Source of the DNA: CAXXOK01 sp963663285
GTDB taxonomy: Bacteria > Bacillota > Clostridia > Christensenellales > Aristaeellaceae
Length of the DNA stretch: 64,000 nucleotides
Assembly: GCA_963663285.2 (NCBI GenBank)
Contig: CAXXNI010000002.1
Location: 1,054,001-1,118,000 of the forward strand
Direction of reading: 5' to 3'
A model generated the notes under the pieces. That model was not told the origin of the DNA. It saw only the letters and a program-made list of their open reading frames with translations, and ran no database searches. Positions 50,783-60,003 of this stretch are shown in pieces; positions within the stretch are counted from its first letter, which is position 1; the number at the start of each line of letters is the position of its first letter. Made by a program: the position numbers and the translations under genes.

Positions 50783-53414
50783 TTATTTCGCTTTAATCGC
50801 AGCCTGAGCAGCAGCCAGACGAGCGATCGGCACACGGAACGGAGAGCAGCTTACGTAGTTCAGGCCCGTGTTATGGCAGAACTCGATGGTGCTCGGATCG
50901 CCGCCATGCTCACCGCAGATGCCCAGCTTGATCTCCGGACGGGTCTCGCGGCCCAGCTTCGCAGCCATCTGCACCAGCTTGCCAACGCCGCCCTGATCCA
51001 GTCTCGCGAACGGATCGCTCTCGAAGATCTTGTTCTCGTAGTAGCTGTTGAGGAACTTGCCGGCGTCGTCACGGCTGAAGCCGAACGTCATCTGGGTCAA
51101 GTCGTTGGTGCCGAAGGAGAAGAACTCCGCCTGCTGCGCAATTTCATCAGCCGTTACAGCCGCGCGCGGAATCTCGATCATGGTGCCGATGTGGTATTCC
51201 AGCGTTACGCCCTGTTCGGCGAACACTTTCTCGGTGGTTTCCACAACGATCTTCTTAACGAAAGCCAGTTCCTTGACTTCGCAAACCAGCGGGATCATGA
51301 TTTCGGGAACGATATCATAACCCATTTCCTTCTTAACCTTGATCGCCGCCTGAATAACAGCACGGGTCTGCATACGGGCGATTTCAGGATACGTAACCGC
51401 CAGACGGCAGCCACGGTGGCCCATCATGGGGTTGAACTCATGCAGCGCATCGATCTTCTGGATGATCTTTTCGGCCGTCGTGTTCAACTCTTTGGCCAGC
51501 GCGGCAATTTCCTCGGTCATGTTCTTCTGCGGGAGGAACTCGTGCAGGGGCGGATCGAGGTAACGAACCGTCATCGGGCGGCCTTCCAGCGCTTTATACA
51601 TGGCTTCAAAGTCACCCTGCTGCATCGGCAGAATCTTCGCCAGCGCAACTTCACGCTGTGCAAGGGTATCCGCCAGAATCATCTCGCGCACAGCGGCGAT
51701 ACGGTCGGAATCGAAGAACATATGCTCGGTACGGCAAAGGCCGATGCCTTCGGCGCCGAATTCAACAGCCTGTATGGTGTCACGGGGCGTATCGGCATTG
51801 GTACGTACTTTCAGGGTACGTGCAGCGTCCGCCCAAGCCATCAAGCGGGCAAAATCGCCAGTCATGGCAGCTTCCACGGTAGCCAGCTTCTCGCCGTATA
51901 CATTACCGGTGGTGCCGTCAATGGAGATATCGTCGCCTTCGTTGAACACTTTATCGCCAATGGTCAGGGTCTTGGCCGCTTCGTTAATCTGAAGCTCGCC
52001 GCAACCTACAACCGCAGCGCGGCCCATGCCGCGAGCCACAACGGCCGCATGGCTGGTCATGCCGCCACGGCAGGTGAGGATACCCTTGGACTGATCCATG
52101 CCTTCGATATCTTCCGGCGTGGTTTCTTCACGAACCAGCACAACCGCAATACCGGCACGGCCAGCATCGGCAGCGCTTTCAGCGGTGAAGTAAATCTTAC
52201 CGGTAGCTGCGCCGGGAGAAGCGGGCAAGCCCTTGGCAACGGGGGTCGCTTTCTTCAGCACAGCGGGGTCGAAGTTGGGGTGCAAGCAAGGTATCCAGCT
52301 GTTTGGGTTCAACCTTCATAACCGCTTCTTCGGTGGTCAGCATCTTTTCGTCCACCAGGTCCACAGCGATTTTCAGCGCGGCGGCGGCGGTACGTTTACC
52401 GTTACGGGTCTGCAGCATGTACAGCTTGCCATGCTCAATGGTAAACTCCATATCCTGCATATCGCGGTAGTGGTTTTCAAGGGTTTCGGCAATTTTCACA
52501 AACTGCGCGTATACTTCCGGCTGGGTCTGTTCCAGCGCGGAAATCGGCTGCGGGGTACGGATACCGGCCACAACGTCTTCGCCCTGCGCGTTCATCAGGA
52601 ACTCGCCGTACAGCCTTCTTTTCACCGTTGGAGGGGCTGCGGGTGAAAGCAACGCCCGTGCCGCTGTCATCGCCCATGTTGCCGAACACCATGCTCTGCA
52701 CGTTAACGGCAGTGCCCCAGTCGCCGGGGATGTCGTTCATGCGGCGGTAGTAAATCGCGCGGGGGGTTATCCCAGCTGCGGAAAACAGCCTTGATGGCTT
52801 CCATCAGCTGCGTGCGGGGATCCTGCGGGAATTCTTCGCCCTTTTCGCGCAGGTAGATAGCTTTGAACTTCGCAACAACCTCTTTGAGGTCGTCAGCGGT
52901 CAAATCGGTATCGAATTTCGCGCCCTTGGCTTTTTTCACTTCGTCCAGCGCAGCTTCGAAATTGCTCTTTTTAATCTCCATAACAACGTCGGAGAACATC
53001 TGGATAAAGCGGCGGTAGCTGTCGTACGCGAAACGCTCGTTGCCGGTCTGGTTGGTCAGGCCCTGCACAGCCACGTCATTCAAGCCCAGATTAAGAATGG
53101 TATCCATCATACCGGGCATGGAAGCGCGCGCACCGGAACGAACGGATACCAAAAAACGGATTTTCCAAATCGCCAAACTTCTTGCCGCAGATTTTCTCCG
53201 TCTCAACCAACGCATCGTTAATCTGCGCCAGAATATCATCGGCAATTTTCTGATCGTCCTGATAGTAGCGGGTGCAGGCTTCGGTCGATACGGTGAAGCC
53301 CTGCGGTACCGGCAGGCCGATGTTGGTCATCTCAGCAAGGTTTGCACCTTTGCCGCCCAACAGCTCGCGCATGTTGGCATTGCCCTCTTTAAACAGGTAC
53401 ACATACTTTGTCAT
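50783..53414 (-). pseudogene. ppdK: pyruvate, phosphate dikinase, broken by four +1 frameshifts
   Basis: The enzyme interconverts pyruvate, ATP and phosphate with PEP, AMP and pyrophosphate, a key glycolytic step in many anaerobes. If four single extra bases are removed the gene encodes about 875 residues, the normal length, with no other damage: start MTKYVYLFKEGNANMRELLGGKGANLAEM, phospho-His motif GGMTSHAAVVARGMG, and C-terminal GICGEHGGDP. Extra bases: within the A run 53150-53155, within the G run 52761-52766, near 52614-52615, and near 52287-52292. The start at 53414 follows GAGGGGG. Either a recent pseudogene or local sequence errors; I cannot tell which. Confidence 0.9.
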
Positions 53415-53488
53415 GGATTTGTTTTCCCCCTCATTGGTTTTGAGGACAGTCACAGTTTCTCTGCTCTGATCCTACTTACATCCTATTG

Positions 53489-53517
53489 ATTATACATGGA
53501 TTGGAGATAATTCGCAA
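53489..53517 (-). promoter_or_regulatory. promoter of ppdK
   Basis: TTGCGA at 53517-53512, 17 bases, TATAAT at 53494-53489. The region 53520-53660 before the lgt promoter has no other recognised element. Confidence 0.75.
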
Positions 53518-53667
53518 TACTGCCGCCGGTTTTTTTTTGGTTTCACCCGCCTCCACTTCTGATGAGAAGAATTTATATTGATGCTCTATCATTCCCTTTT
53601 TCTCACTTTTCTGGTTTTCATCAGAGGTCAGCCGGCTTTATCAGACGGTTTGTAAACCCTGCAAACC

Positions 53668-53697
53668 TTGACATTCCATCTTTTGAAAGCCTATAAT
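53668..53697 (+). promoter_or_regulatory. promoter of lgt
   Basis: TTGACA at 53668-53673, 18 bases, TATAAT at 53692-53697, about 60 bases before the lgt start. Confidence 0.85.
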
Positions 53698-53760
53698 CAG
53701 GGAGATTCAGCGTCGAAATCCATCTATGATTTATCGCATTCAACAAGGAGGGCAATCACT

Positions 53761-54849
53761 TTGTCCATTCCCTACAGCCGTTATCTCATCGGGTCGCTGC
53801 CCTGGTACAGTGTGCTGATGGTATCCGGTATCTTTATTGCTTTTCTGCTGGGCACACGCGAGGAAAAACGAATCGGACTTCCGCGTGATTCTATGCTTGA
53901 TATGGTGCTGGTCGCCGTGCCTAGTGGCATTATCGGCGCCCGGCTTTATTATGTCGCAATGACTTGGTCGCAGTTCTCCCAAAACCCCATTTCAATCCTC
54001 TACATTTGGGAGGGCGGAATTGCTGTATACGGGTCTATCATCGGCGGCGCGTTGGGCGTGTTTCTATATTGCCGCTTCCGTAAGCGCCGTTTCGCTGCCC
54101 TGATGGATATTACCGCACCGGGGTTGGTGCTGGCGCAGGCGATCGGCCGCTGGGGAAATTATTTCAATCGCGAAGCATATGGACCGGTAATTGCCAATAC
54201 AGCTTGGCAGTTCTTTCCGTTTGGCGTGCAAATATCGCAAAACGGCGCCGAAGTATGGCATGTTGCTACCTTCTTTTATGAGTCCATGTGGGACCTTGGC
54301 GTTTTTCTGGTGCTGTGGAGCATCCGTAAACGGGTAAAACGCCGTGGTGATTTGTTTTTATGGTATATGGCACTGTATGGCTGCGGACGGTTCCTTGTGG
54401 AGCAACTGCGTATGGACAGCTTGTATTTACTGGGTTTGCGCGTAAGTCAATACGTCAGTTTACTGATCGTTGTAGTCGTCGCTGCTGTGTTTTTAATTCG
54501 GTTTGTCAAGCAGAATAAAGGCATTGCCATTTTACCGGCATGTTCTGTGTTTCTGCTTGCTTTCGCAAGGCCATTGCTGGCGCAAAGCACTATCGGCGTT
54601 TTTGTAACGGTAATATTGTTTGTTGCCAGCTTAATAAGTCTATGGCTTACGAAATCCATCTCCCGCTATGCCCTCGGTTGGGTTGCAATAGACTTGATAA
54701 TCTACGTTGTTTTACTTGCTAGCGGCCATGCCGGTTGGTGGCAGTCGCCTTATTTCGTATACGCCGGGCTCTCCATTCCCCCGTATCTGGCGGCTTCATA
54801 CTGCCGTCTGCCCATGCAAATCGATACAGCAGCAAAGGAAGTGGAATAA
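53761..54849 (+). CDS. lgt: prolipoprotein diacylglyceryl transferase with C-terminal extension
   Basis: Attaches diacylglycerol to lipoprotein cysteines in the membrane. The 362-residue protein has the Lgt signature GRWGNYFNREAYG (about 129-141) with the essential Arg and Asn, and six to seven helices in the first 255 residues. About 107 residues follow with three or four extra hydrophobic helices (AILPACSVFLLAFA; VFVTVILFVASLISLWL; GWVAIDLIIYVVLLAS), more than in typical Lgt (about 260-290). The start is TTG, 8 bases behind AAGGAGG. Confidence 0.92.
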   Translation: MSIPYSRYLIGSLPWYSVLMVSGIFIAFLLGTREEKRIGLPRDSMLDMVLVAVPSGIIGARLYYVAMTWSQFSQNPISILYIWEGGIAVYGSIIGGALGVFLYCRFRKRRFAALMDITAPGLVLAQAIGRWGNYFNREAYGPVIANTAWQFFPFGVQISQNGAEVWHVATFFYESMWDLGVFLVLWSIRKRVKRRGDLFLWYMALYGCGRFLVEQLRMDSLYLLGLRVSQYVSLLIVVVVAAVFLIRFVKQNKGIAILPACSVFLLAFARPLLAQSTIGVFVTVILFVASLISLWLTKSISRYALGWVAIDLIIYVVLLASGHAGWWQSPYFVYAGLSIPPYLAASYCRLPMQIDTAAKEVE

Positions 54850-54880
54850 TTGCCGGTTGGAGTTAGAAAAAACCAGTTGT

Positions 54881-56044
54881 ATGCGCGCTTTACTGCCGCT
54901 CATCGGCAGGCGCTGTCACTGGCACACCGTAACGAAAAGCGGAGACACGCCGGATGATATAACGTCGCAAGTTACAAAGGCATTCAAGCGCCACCACGTT
55001 GTTGGCGGATGTGTGCAACGCATTCATAATGGTTTACCGGCGGAATGCTACTATGCGGGTAACGCTTCGCTTTCACCCAAGACTGCGGTGGATGAAAACA
55101 CCATCTTCCGCACCGCATCCATCGCTAAAACAGCCTGTGCCATGTTGGTAATGCGGTTGCAAACACAGGTTAAACTGGACGTAACAGAAGATATATCCGC
55201 CTTTTGGCCACATCCCCTCCGAAATCCGCATCACCCGGAAACCCCCATCCCGCTAAGCGCCCTATTAAGCCATACATCGGGGTTGATCGACTCGCCTCGT
55301 TACTACCAGTCCTTTACGCAACCGTTGACTGTGGATGAAATATGGAGCGATGCAGGCTGTTTTTCTACGCGGAAGCCGTTTGCAAAATTCCAATACAGTA
55401 ATTTTGCGGCAGGGTTGATTGGCTGCTTGCTAGAACATCGTTTTGGCGAGTCGCTGGAGACCCTCATCCAACGGGAATTATTCTCCCCGCTCGGGGTGGA
55501 AGCCACCTTTGACCTGACTACACTTGCACATAAACAGGTTGCAAGCAGTTACCGCATTATTCCGGCGTCACCTGCTCCGGCTTTTAGCGCACCGGCAAGG
55601 ATGCATCGTGCTGCCTCCCTGCAAACTGCCGATCCGCAAAGGCACTACCTGCTCGCCTCCGGCAGTCTGTTCCTGACGGCGAAGGATTTTAGCCAAGCTG
55701 TTGAATCCGCTCATGCAAAATGGTCAGCATCAAGGCAAATGTTTTCTTCTCCCCCGCTTCCCTTTCGCAAATGCAAACACCGCTTTCTGCATGGCCGGAT
55801 AATACCATCTCCATGCGCCACCGGCATGGGTTTATTCACACTGGAGCATCCTTCGCTCTACCCCGGCAAGCTGTACGGGCATCAGGGAATCGCATACGGC
55901 GCTGTTAACGGGTTGTTTTTTAACGAAACCGGTGATGGCTTTGTATCGCTTAACAGCGGAGCTTCCGAGCTGCGGCAGGGGCATCTGAGCTGCTTAAACC
56001 GGGATCTCATCCGCATCTGTATCGCGAGGCAAGACAATGCATGA
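54881..56044 (+). CDS. serine hydrolase, beta-lactamase/PBP family
   Basis: A class C beta-lactamase-like hydrolase of about 387 residues. Seen: the SxxK active site TASIAKTACAM (about 78-88), the YxN motif FQYSNFAAGLIG, and GHQGIAYG near the end in place of KTG. These proteins act as D-aminopeptidases or esterases; antibiotic hydrolysis cannot be inferred. No clear signal peptide. The start is uncertain: ATG at 54881 or TTG at 54857, both with poor ribosome sites. It follows lgt by 7-31 bases and overlaps recX by 8. Confidence 0.82.
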   Translation: MRALLPLIGRRCHWHTVTKSGDTPDDITSQVTKAFKRHHVVGGCVQRIHNGLPAECYYAGNASLSPKTAVDENTIFRTASIAKTACAMLVMRLQTQVKLDVTEDISAFWPHPLRNPHHPETPIPLSALLSHTSGLIDSPRYYQSFTQPLTVDEIWSDAGCFSTRKPFAKFQYSNFAAGLIGCLLEHRFGESLETLIQRELFSPLGVEATFDLTTLAHKQVASSYRIIPASPAPAFSAPARMHRAASLQTADPQRHYLLASGSLFLTAKDFSQAVESAHAKWSASRQMFSSPPLPFRKCKHRFLHGRIIPSPCATGMGLFTLEHPSLYPGKLYGHQGIAYGAVNGLFFNETGDGFVSLNSGASELRQGHLSCLNRDLIRICIARQDNA

Positions 56045-56669
56045 TATTGTAACATCGCTGCGGGAGAAGCGTGGCGGCTATCATCTGGAAGTGAATGAAA
56101 CAGAATCTGTTACCCTTTCCTATGCGGATTTTCGTGCCTTACCTCTACGGGAAGGCGAATCACTGAATTGGGCTGATTACCGCGAAAGGCTGCATAAGCA
56201 GCAGTATCCGGCCGCGCTCAACCATGCTGTCGGTTATTTAGCGGTACGGGCACGCAGCCGCAAGGAGGTACAGCGCAAGCTGACGGAACGCGGTTACCTG
56301 CCTGAAACCATTGCTGCTGTGATGGATAAACTTCAGAAGGAAGCGCTACTGGATGACGACGCGTTTGCGCGTGCCTGGGTACAAGCCAGAACAGCCAAGC
56401 AGCTTGGCAAGGCGCGTATTTTACAGGAGTTGCGAATAAAAGGCGTACCCGAGGAAATTGCTCAAAATGCAATTGCTGAGTTGGATCAGGAGGCGTTCGT
56501 CTCCCCCGCAGCAGCTTTGGCACAGAAGCTGTTAAAACGATACCGGAACGAAGCCCCGAAAGATGCCATCCGTAAATCACTGGCCGCAATGCAACGCCGC
56601 GGTTATGGCTACGGGGAGGCATCCCGCGCGATTCAAGCCACGATAACAGAAGAGGAAGACGATGAATAG
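56037..56669 (+). CDS. recX: regulatory protein RecX
   Basis: Inhibits RecA filament activity. The 210-residue protein has the RecX three-helix repeats: ALNHAVGYLAVRARSRKEVQRKLTERGY (about 60-87), LLDDDAFARAWVQART (about 104-119), and the C-terminal repeat with MQRRGYGYGEASRAI. GAGG is 7 bases before the ATG. No recA in the window. Last gene of lgt-hydrolase-recX, closed by a terminator. Confidence 0.93.
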   Translation: MHDIVTSLREKRGGYHLEVNETESVTLSYADFRALPLREGESLNWADYRERLHKQQYPAALNHAVGYLAVRARSRKEVQRKLTERGYLPETIAAVMDKLQKEALLDDDAFARAWVQARTAKQLGKARILQELRIKGVPEEIAQNAIAELDQEAFVSPAAALAQKLLKRYRNEAPKDAIRKSLAAMQRRGYGYGEASRAIQATITEEEDDE

Positions 56670-56708
56670 CTTCTTAATCTCTATTTCATACTTTGAATAA
56701 TGATCATC

Positions 56709-56740
56709 AAGCCGCTGTCTTGGCCAGCGGCTTATTCTTT
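56709..56740 (+). terminator. terminator of lgt-hydrolase-recX
   Basis: A 9-bp stem AAGCCGCTG with CAGCGGCTT followed by ATTCTTTTG. The stretch 56741-56930 after it is AT-rich with nothing recognised. Confidence 0.85.
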
Positions 56741-56930
56741 TGTTATATTTTATTTACACCACGTAAAAGATTCATTGTGAAGCCCTCCAAATGTAATCCA
56801 CTTAAAACGCAACATCCCTTTCTTAAATATACAAATCCATATTACATCCATAGATATTCATCACTTCATTTGTCTCGTTCAAAAGAAACTGCGTAACTCC
56901 TTAAAAAAACTTCTTCTCCAAAAGGATATA

Positions 56931-56966
56931 AAAAACGCTCTCCTCATTCAAGAGAAAAGCGTTCTT
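56931..56966 (-). terminator. terminator of the five-tRNA operon
   Basis: Read on the minus strand: AACGCT, T-bulge, CTC, loop, GAG, AGCGTT followed by TTTTAT. It lies 108 bases after the last tRNA; the trailer between (56967-57073) holds one small AAGGG/CCCTT hairpin. Confidence 0.7.
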
Positions 56967-57073
56967 TATGTAATTGCGTTGACTCCCGCTATCAGGATGA
57001 TCTTTCACAATCACGCCTGCCAGCATTTTGGCTAAGGGCTGCAACCCTTTCCCCAAAGGAGTTAAAAACTACT

Positions 57074-57148
57074 TGGAGGTGCCACCCGGATTTGAACCGG
57101 GGAATAAAGGTTTTGCAGACCTTCGCCTTACCGCTTGGCTATGGCACC
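57074..57148 (-). tRNA. tRNA-Cys (GCA)
   Basis: 75 bases with encoded CCA. Acceptor stem GGTGCCA/TGGCACC; anticodon GCA at 57116-57114; T arm GGTTCAAATCC. Last of the five-tRNA group. Confidence 0.97.
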
Positions 57149-57151
57149 GTG

Positions 57152-57226
57152 TGGAGCGGTAGACGAGATTCGGACTCGCGACATCCACCTTGGCAAGGTG
57201 GCACTCTACCACTGAGCTACTACCGC
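57152..57226 (-). tRNA. tRNA-Gly (GCC)
   Basis: 75 bases with encoded CCA. Acceptor stem GCGGTAG/CTACCGC; anticodon loop CTTGCCAAG with GCC; T arm GAGTCCGAATCTC. Confidence 0.97.
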
Positions 57227-57232
57227 ACACTA

Positions 57233-57308
57233 TGGTGCCTTGGGGCGGAATCGAACCACCGACACGGAGATTTTCAGTCTCCTGCTCTACCGACTGAGCT
57301 ACCAAGGC
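57233..57308 (-). tRNA. tRNA-Phe (GAA)
   Basis: 76 bases with encoded CCA. Acceptor stem GCCTTGG/CCAAGGC; anticodon loop ACTGAAAAT with GAA; T arm GGTTCGATTCC. Confidence 0.97.
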
Positions 57309-57311
57309 AAA

Positions 57312-57388
57312 TGGCGACCAAGAAGGGGCTCGAACCCTCGACCTCCAGCGTGACAGGCTGGCATTCTAACCAACTGAACTACTTGGCC
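57312..57388 (-). tRNA. tRNA-Asp (GTC)
   Basis: 77 bases with encoded CCA. Acceptor stem GGCCAAG pairing with CTTGGTC (one G-T pair); anticodon loop CTGTCAC with GTC; discriminator G as expected for aspartate. Confidence 0.97.
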
Positions 57389-57392
57389 ATTT

Positions 57393-57468
57393 TGGTGGGA
57401 ACAACAGGGCTCGAACCTGTGACCCTCTGCTTGTAAGGCAGATGCTCTCCCAACTGAGCTATGCTCCC
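57393..57468 (-). tRNA. tRNA-Val (TAC)
   Basis: 76 bases with encoded CCA. Acceptor stem GGGAGCA pairing with TGTTCCC (one G-T pair); anticodon loop CTTACAA with TAC. First of the operon Val-Asp-Phe-Gly-Cys. Confidence 0.97.
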
Positions 57469-57529
57469 TTGGATTCCGTCAAGCTCTAAAGCTCCATGCC
57501 GCTTGGTTTTCAGCGCGGCGACGTGATAT

Positions 57530-57558
57530 ATCATAACCCGCTTTCGATGTTTTGTCAA
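57530..57558 (-). promoter_or_regulatory. promoter of the five-tRNA operon
   Basis: TTGACA at 57558-57553, 17 bases, TATGAT at 57535-57530. A G+C-rich segment CGTCGCCGCG follows, near the transcription start. Confidence 0.85.
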
Positions 57559-57682
57559 GAAGAAAAATCGACAATTTTCAAAAAAATCGCACTTCGATTT
57601 TACCGGATGAAAACACGGCGGAACATCGATACTCCTATACGCAAAGAAGTCTTATAATGCGAACTGCGGAAACCGGGCGGGG

Positions 57683-58885
57683 TTATTCTTCCCCGCCCTT
57701 TCGCAGCGAAAGGATCTCATCTAGAATCCGCTGAGCCAAAGCATCTTTGCTCATCAGCTCGCATTCGGTTTCTCCTCGCGGCGTAATAAGCGTTGCAATA
57801 TTGGTATCTGTGCCAAAACCGGCGCCTTCCATGGTAACGTCGTTGGCAACAATCATATCAAGCCCTTTGCTTTGCAGCTTACCACGCGCGTTTGCCAGCG
57901 TATCATTCGTTTCAGCGGCAAAGCCAACCAGCGTCTGACCGGGTTGCCTGCGGGAGGCAACCGCTTTCGCCACGTCTGGGTTCTCTACGAGTTCCAGCGT
58001 GAGCGGCATGCCGTGGTCTTTCTTCAGCTTCTGGTCGCTGGGATGGGCAAAGCGGTAATCTGCCGGAGCAGCCGCCTGAATCACAATATCCTGCTGGCTG
58101 CATAGTTTTTCCATGGCGGCCAGCAGATCCATCGTGGTTTCAACACGGGTTACGTTTACGTCTACGGGCAATGGCTCGGTCGTCGGCCCCGCAACAAGCG
58201 TTACTTCCGCGCCCCGCTGCCGCGCGGCGTTTGCAAGCGCAAACCCCATTTTGCCGGAAGACAGATTGCTCAAATATCGCACGGGATCAAGTTTTTCGCG
58301 CGTTGGCCCGGCAGTGACCAGTACGCGAAGCCCTGTCAAATCCTTTTTAAGGGTCAGCAAGCGTACCGCTTCGGCAACAATTTCTTCCGGTTCGCTCATG
58401 CGTCCGGCGCCAACAGTACCGCAGGCAAGGTTTCCCTGTGCCGGACCTACGAAATGAATTCCGCGCCCTTTTAAAGTACGTACATTGGCCTGTGTCGCTT
58501 CCGAAAGCCACATGACGGTATTCATGGAAGGGGCCAGCAGCACTGGTTCGCTGGCGGCAATCAGCGTTGATGTGAGCATGTTATCCGCTATACCGTTTGC
58601 CATTTTACCCAGTGTGTTGGCTGTAACCGGCGCAACCAGCAGCAAATCATGATGCTGTGCAAGCGAAATATGCCCTATTTCGCCTTTTTCTTTCTGGTCA
58701 AACGTATCCACCCGAACCGGATTCTGGCTGATCGCTTCAAAGGTATCGGGGGATACAAAGCGTGTGGCACTCGGCGTCATAATCACGTTAACGGTAGCGC
58801 CCAGCTTTTTCAAGCGGGATACGACTTCCGCTGTTTTATACGCCGCTATGCCTCCCGTAACGCCGACGACGATTTTCGCGTCCAC
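57683..58885 (-). CDS. coaBC: bifunctional phosphopantothenoylcysteine decarboxylase/synthase CoaBC
   Basis: Makes 4'-phosphopantetheine from phosphopantothenate and cysteine with CTP and FMN. The 400-residue protein has the flavoprotein decarboxylase domain (1-190: GVTGGIAAYKTAEV, APSMNTVMW, and the catalytic Cys in GNLACGTVGAGRM) and the synthase domain (190-400: VLVTAGPTREKLDPVRYLSNLSSGKMG, and AAPADYR). The start is GTG, directly after the rpoZ stop. A GGGCGGGG/CCCCGCCC hairpin spans its stop codon. Last gene of yicC-remA-gmk-rpoZ-coaBC. Confidence 0.97.
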   Translation of the reverse strand: MDAKIVVGVTGGIAAYKTAEVVSRLKKLGATVNVIMTPSATRFVSPDTFEAISQNPVRVDTFDQKEKGEIGHISLAQHHDLLLVAPVTANTLGKMANGIADNMLTSTLIAASEPVLLAPSMNTVMWLSEATQANVRTLKGRGIHFVGPAQGNLACGTVGAGRMSEPEEIVAEAVRLLTLKKDLTGLRVLVTAGPTREKLDPVRYLSNLSSGKMGFALANAARQRGAEVTLVAGPTTEPLPVDVNVTRVETTMDLLAAMEKLCSQQDIVIQAAAPADYRFAHPSDQKLKKDHGMPLTLELVENPDVAKAVASRRQPGQTLVGFAAETNDTLANARGKLQSKGLDMIVANDVTMEGAGFGTDTNIATLITPRGETECELMSKDALAQRILDEILSLRKGGEE

Positions 58886-59098
58886 TTATTCCTCCATATC
58901 CGGGTCGCGGGAATAGGTCAACAAACCACGGTTGATCTCCTCTACCGCAACTTCCAGGGGTTTCATCTCTTTGGCGTCAATCAGGGGCTGCGAACCGCCT
59001 ACCAACTGCCGCGCGCGTTTGCTCGCTTCCACTACCAGTGTATAACGGCAGTCTACCTTTTCGGAAAGTTCTACAATTGTGGGATTAACAATAGCCAT
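58886..59098 (-). CDS. rpoZ: RNA polymerase omega subunit
   Basis: Helps assemble RNA polymerase by folding the beta-prime C-terminus. The 70-residue protein has the family pattern RYTLVVEASKRARQL (about 18-32) and KPLEVAVEEINRGLL (about 46-60). AGGAGG precedes the ATG. It sits between gmk and coaBC, the usual order. Confidence 0.95.
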   Translation of the reverse strand: MAIVNPTIVELSEKVDCRYTLVVEASKRARQLVGGSQPLIDAKEMKPLEVAVEEINRGLLTYSRDPDMEE

Positions 59099-59110
59099 CA
59101 GGGTTCCTCC

Positions 59111-59722
59111 TCAGTCTTCCAGTATAGTCGGCAAAAACCGGTTTGTGCGTTGTTTTTCGGCATTCACGATGTTTTGCAGTTGAAATACGGCCAGTTCCAG
59201 ATCATCGTTAATAACCGCGTATTGATATTTGGAAATGTTCAGCACTTCCTTGCGCGCATTGCGCAGCCGCCTTTCAATTTCCACAGGATCATCCGTGTTG
59301 CGCGTATGCAGGCGGACCCGCAGCGCACTGAAACTTGGCGGTAAAATGAAGATGCTGACATAATCCTTCGCATTGGCCATTACGGCAAGTGCTCCCTGCG
59401 GATCAATATCCAGCAGTACGTTTTTCCCCTGTGCAATCAGCTGTTCCACCTGCTTGCGGGGGGTTCCGTAGCGGTGCCCATGCACGGTGGCGTGTTCTAA
59501 AAACTCATCTTTTTCCAACATACGGTCGTATTCCGCTTCGTCTACGAAATGGTAATGAATGCCCTCTATTTCTCCTACCCGGGGCGCCCGTGTTGTAACA
59601 CTGCAGGAAAACGCAATACTTGGATCGCTTTCCATGAGCCGTTTCACCAGCGTACCCTTGCCGGTTCCCGAAGGACCGGAAATAATCAACAGCATTCCCA
59701 CCCGTTTGACGATCACACCCAT
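59111..59722 (-). CDS. gmk: guanylate kinase
   Basis: Phosphorylates GMP to GDP with ATP. The 203-residue protein has the P-loop ISGPSGTGKGTLVKRL (about 14-29), the GMP-binding part SVTTRAPRVGEIEGIHYHFV (about 41-60), and DIDPQGALAV. The family N-terminus usually begins just before the P-loop; here about 10 residues (MGVIVKRVGM) precede it and the second Met is an alternative start. AAGGAG lies within the remA end, before the first ATG. Confidence 0.96.
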   Translation of the reverse strand: MGVIVKRVGMLLIISGPSGTGKGTLVKRLMESDPSIAFSCSVTTRAPRVGEIEGIHYHFVDEAEYDRMLEKDEFLEHATVHGHRYGTPRKQVEQLIAQGKNVLLDIDPQGALAVMANAKDYVSIFILPPSFSALRVRLHTRNTDDPVEIERRLRNARKEVLNISKYQYAVINDDLELAVFQLQNIVNAEKQRTNRFLPTILED

Positions 59723-59723
59723 G

Positions 59724-59990
59724 CTAAATCTCCTTCTCTTCCGTTTGTGCCGTTTCCCGGCCGCCTGCGCGGCTAGCTACGGTTTCCGGTTGAATAGCGG
59801 AAAGCACAATGTGTTCGCTGTCGGTAACGATCACGGCGCGCGTACGACGGCCCTGCGTCGCATCCACAATTTTTTTGCCGTCGCGCGCTTCCTGTACCAG
59901 CCGCTTCACCGGTGCGCTATCCGGACTGACAACAGCCACGATGCGCTCGGCGGCAATCATATTACCAAAGCCGATATTGATCAGTTTCAT
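59724..59990 (-). CDS. remA: RemA-like regulator (DUF370)
   Basis: RemA is a DNA-binding regulator of matrix and osmoprotection genes in Bacillus; in Clostridia its role is less known. The 88-residue protein matches the family: LINIGFGNMIAAERIVAVVSPDSAPVKRLVQEARD and KKIVDATQGRRTRAVIVTDSEHIVLSAIQPETVA. A short Glu-rich end is extra. GGAGG precedes the ATG. The yicC-remA-gmk order is conserved. Confidence 0.95.
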   Translation of the reverse strand: MKLINIGFGNMIAAERIVAVVSPDSAPVKRLVQEARDGKKIVDATQGRRTRAVIVTDSEHIVLSAIQPETVASRAGGRETAQTEEKEI

Positions 59991-60003
59991 GGCAAACCTC
60001 CCG

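Noticed and set aside
50717..52321. A 534-codon open frame on the plus strand inside ppdK
   Set aside because: It is the antisense of a conserved coding region with strong codon bias, which leaves long shadow frames. It has no ribosome site and no recognisable protein.
56901..57026. A 41-codon open frame on the minus strand after tRNA-Cys
   Set aside because: It passes through the tRNA-operon terminator and lacks a ribosome site at a proper distance.
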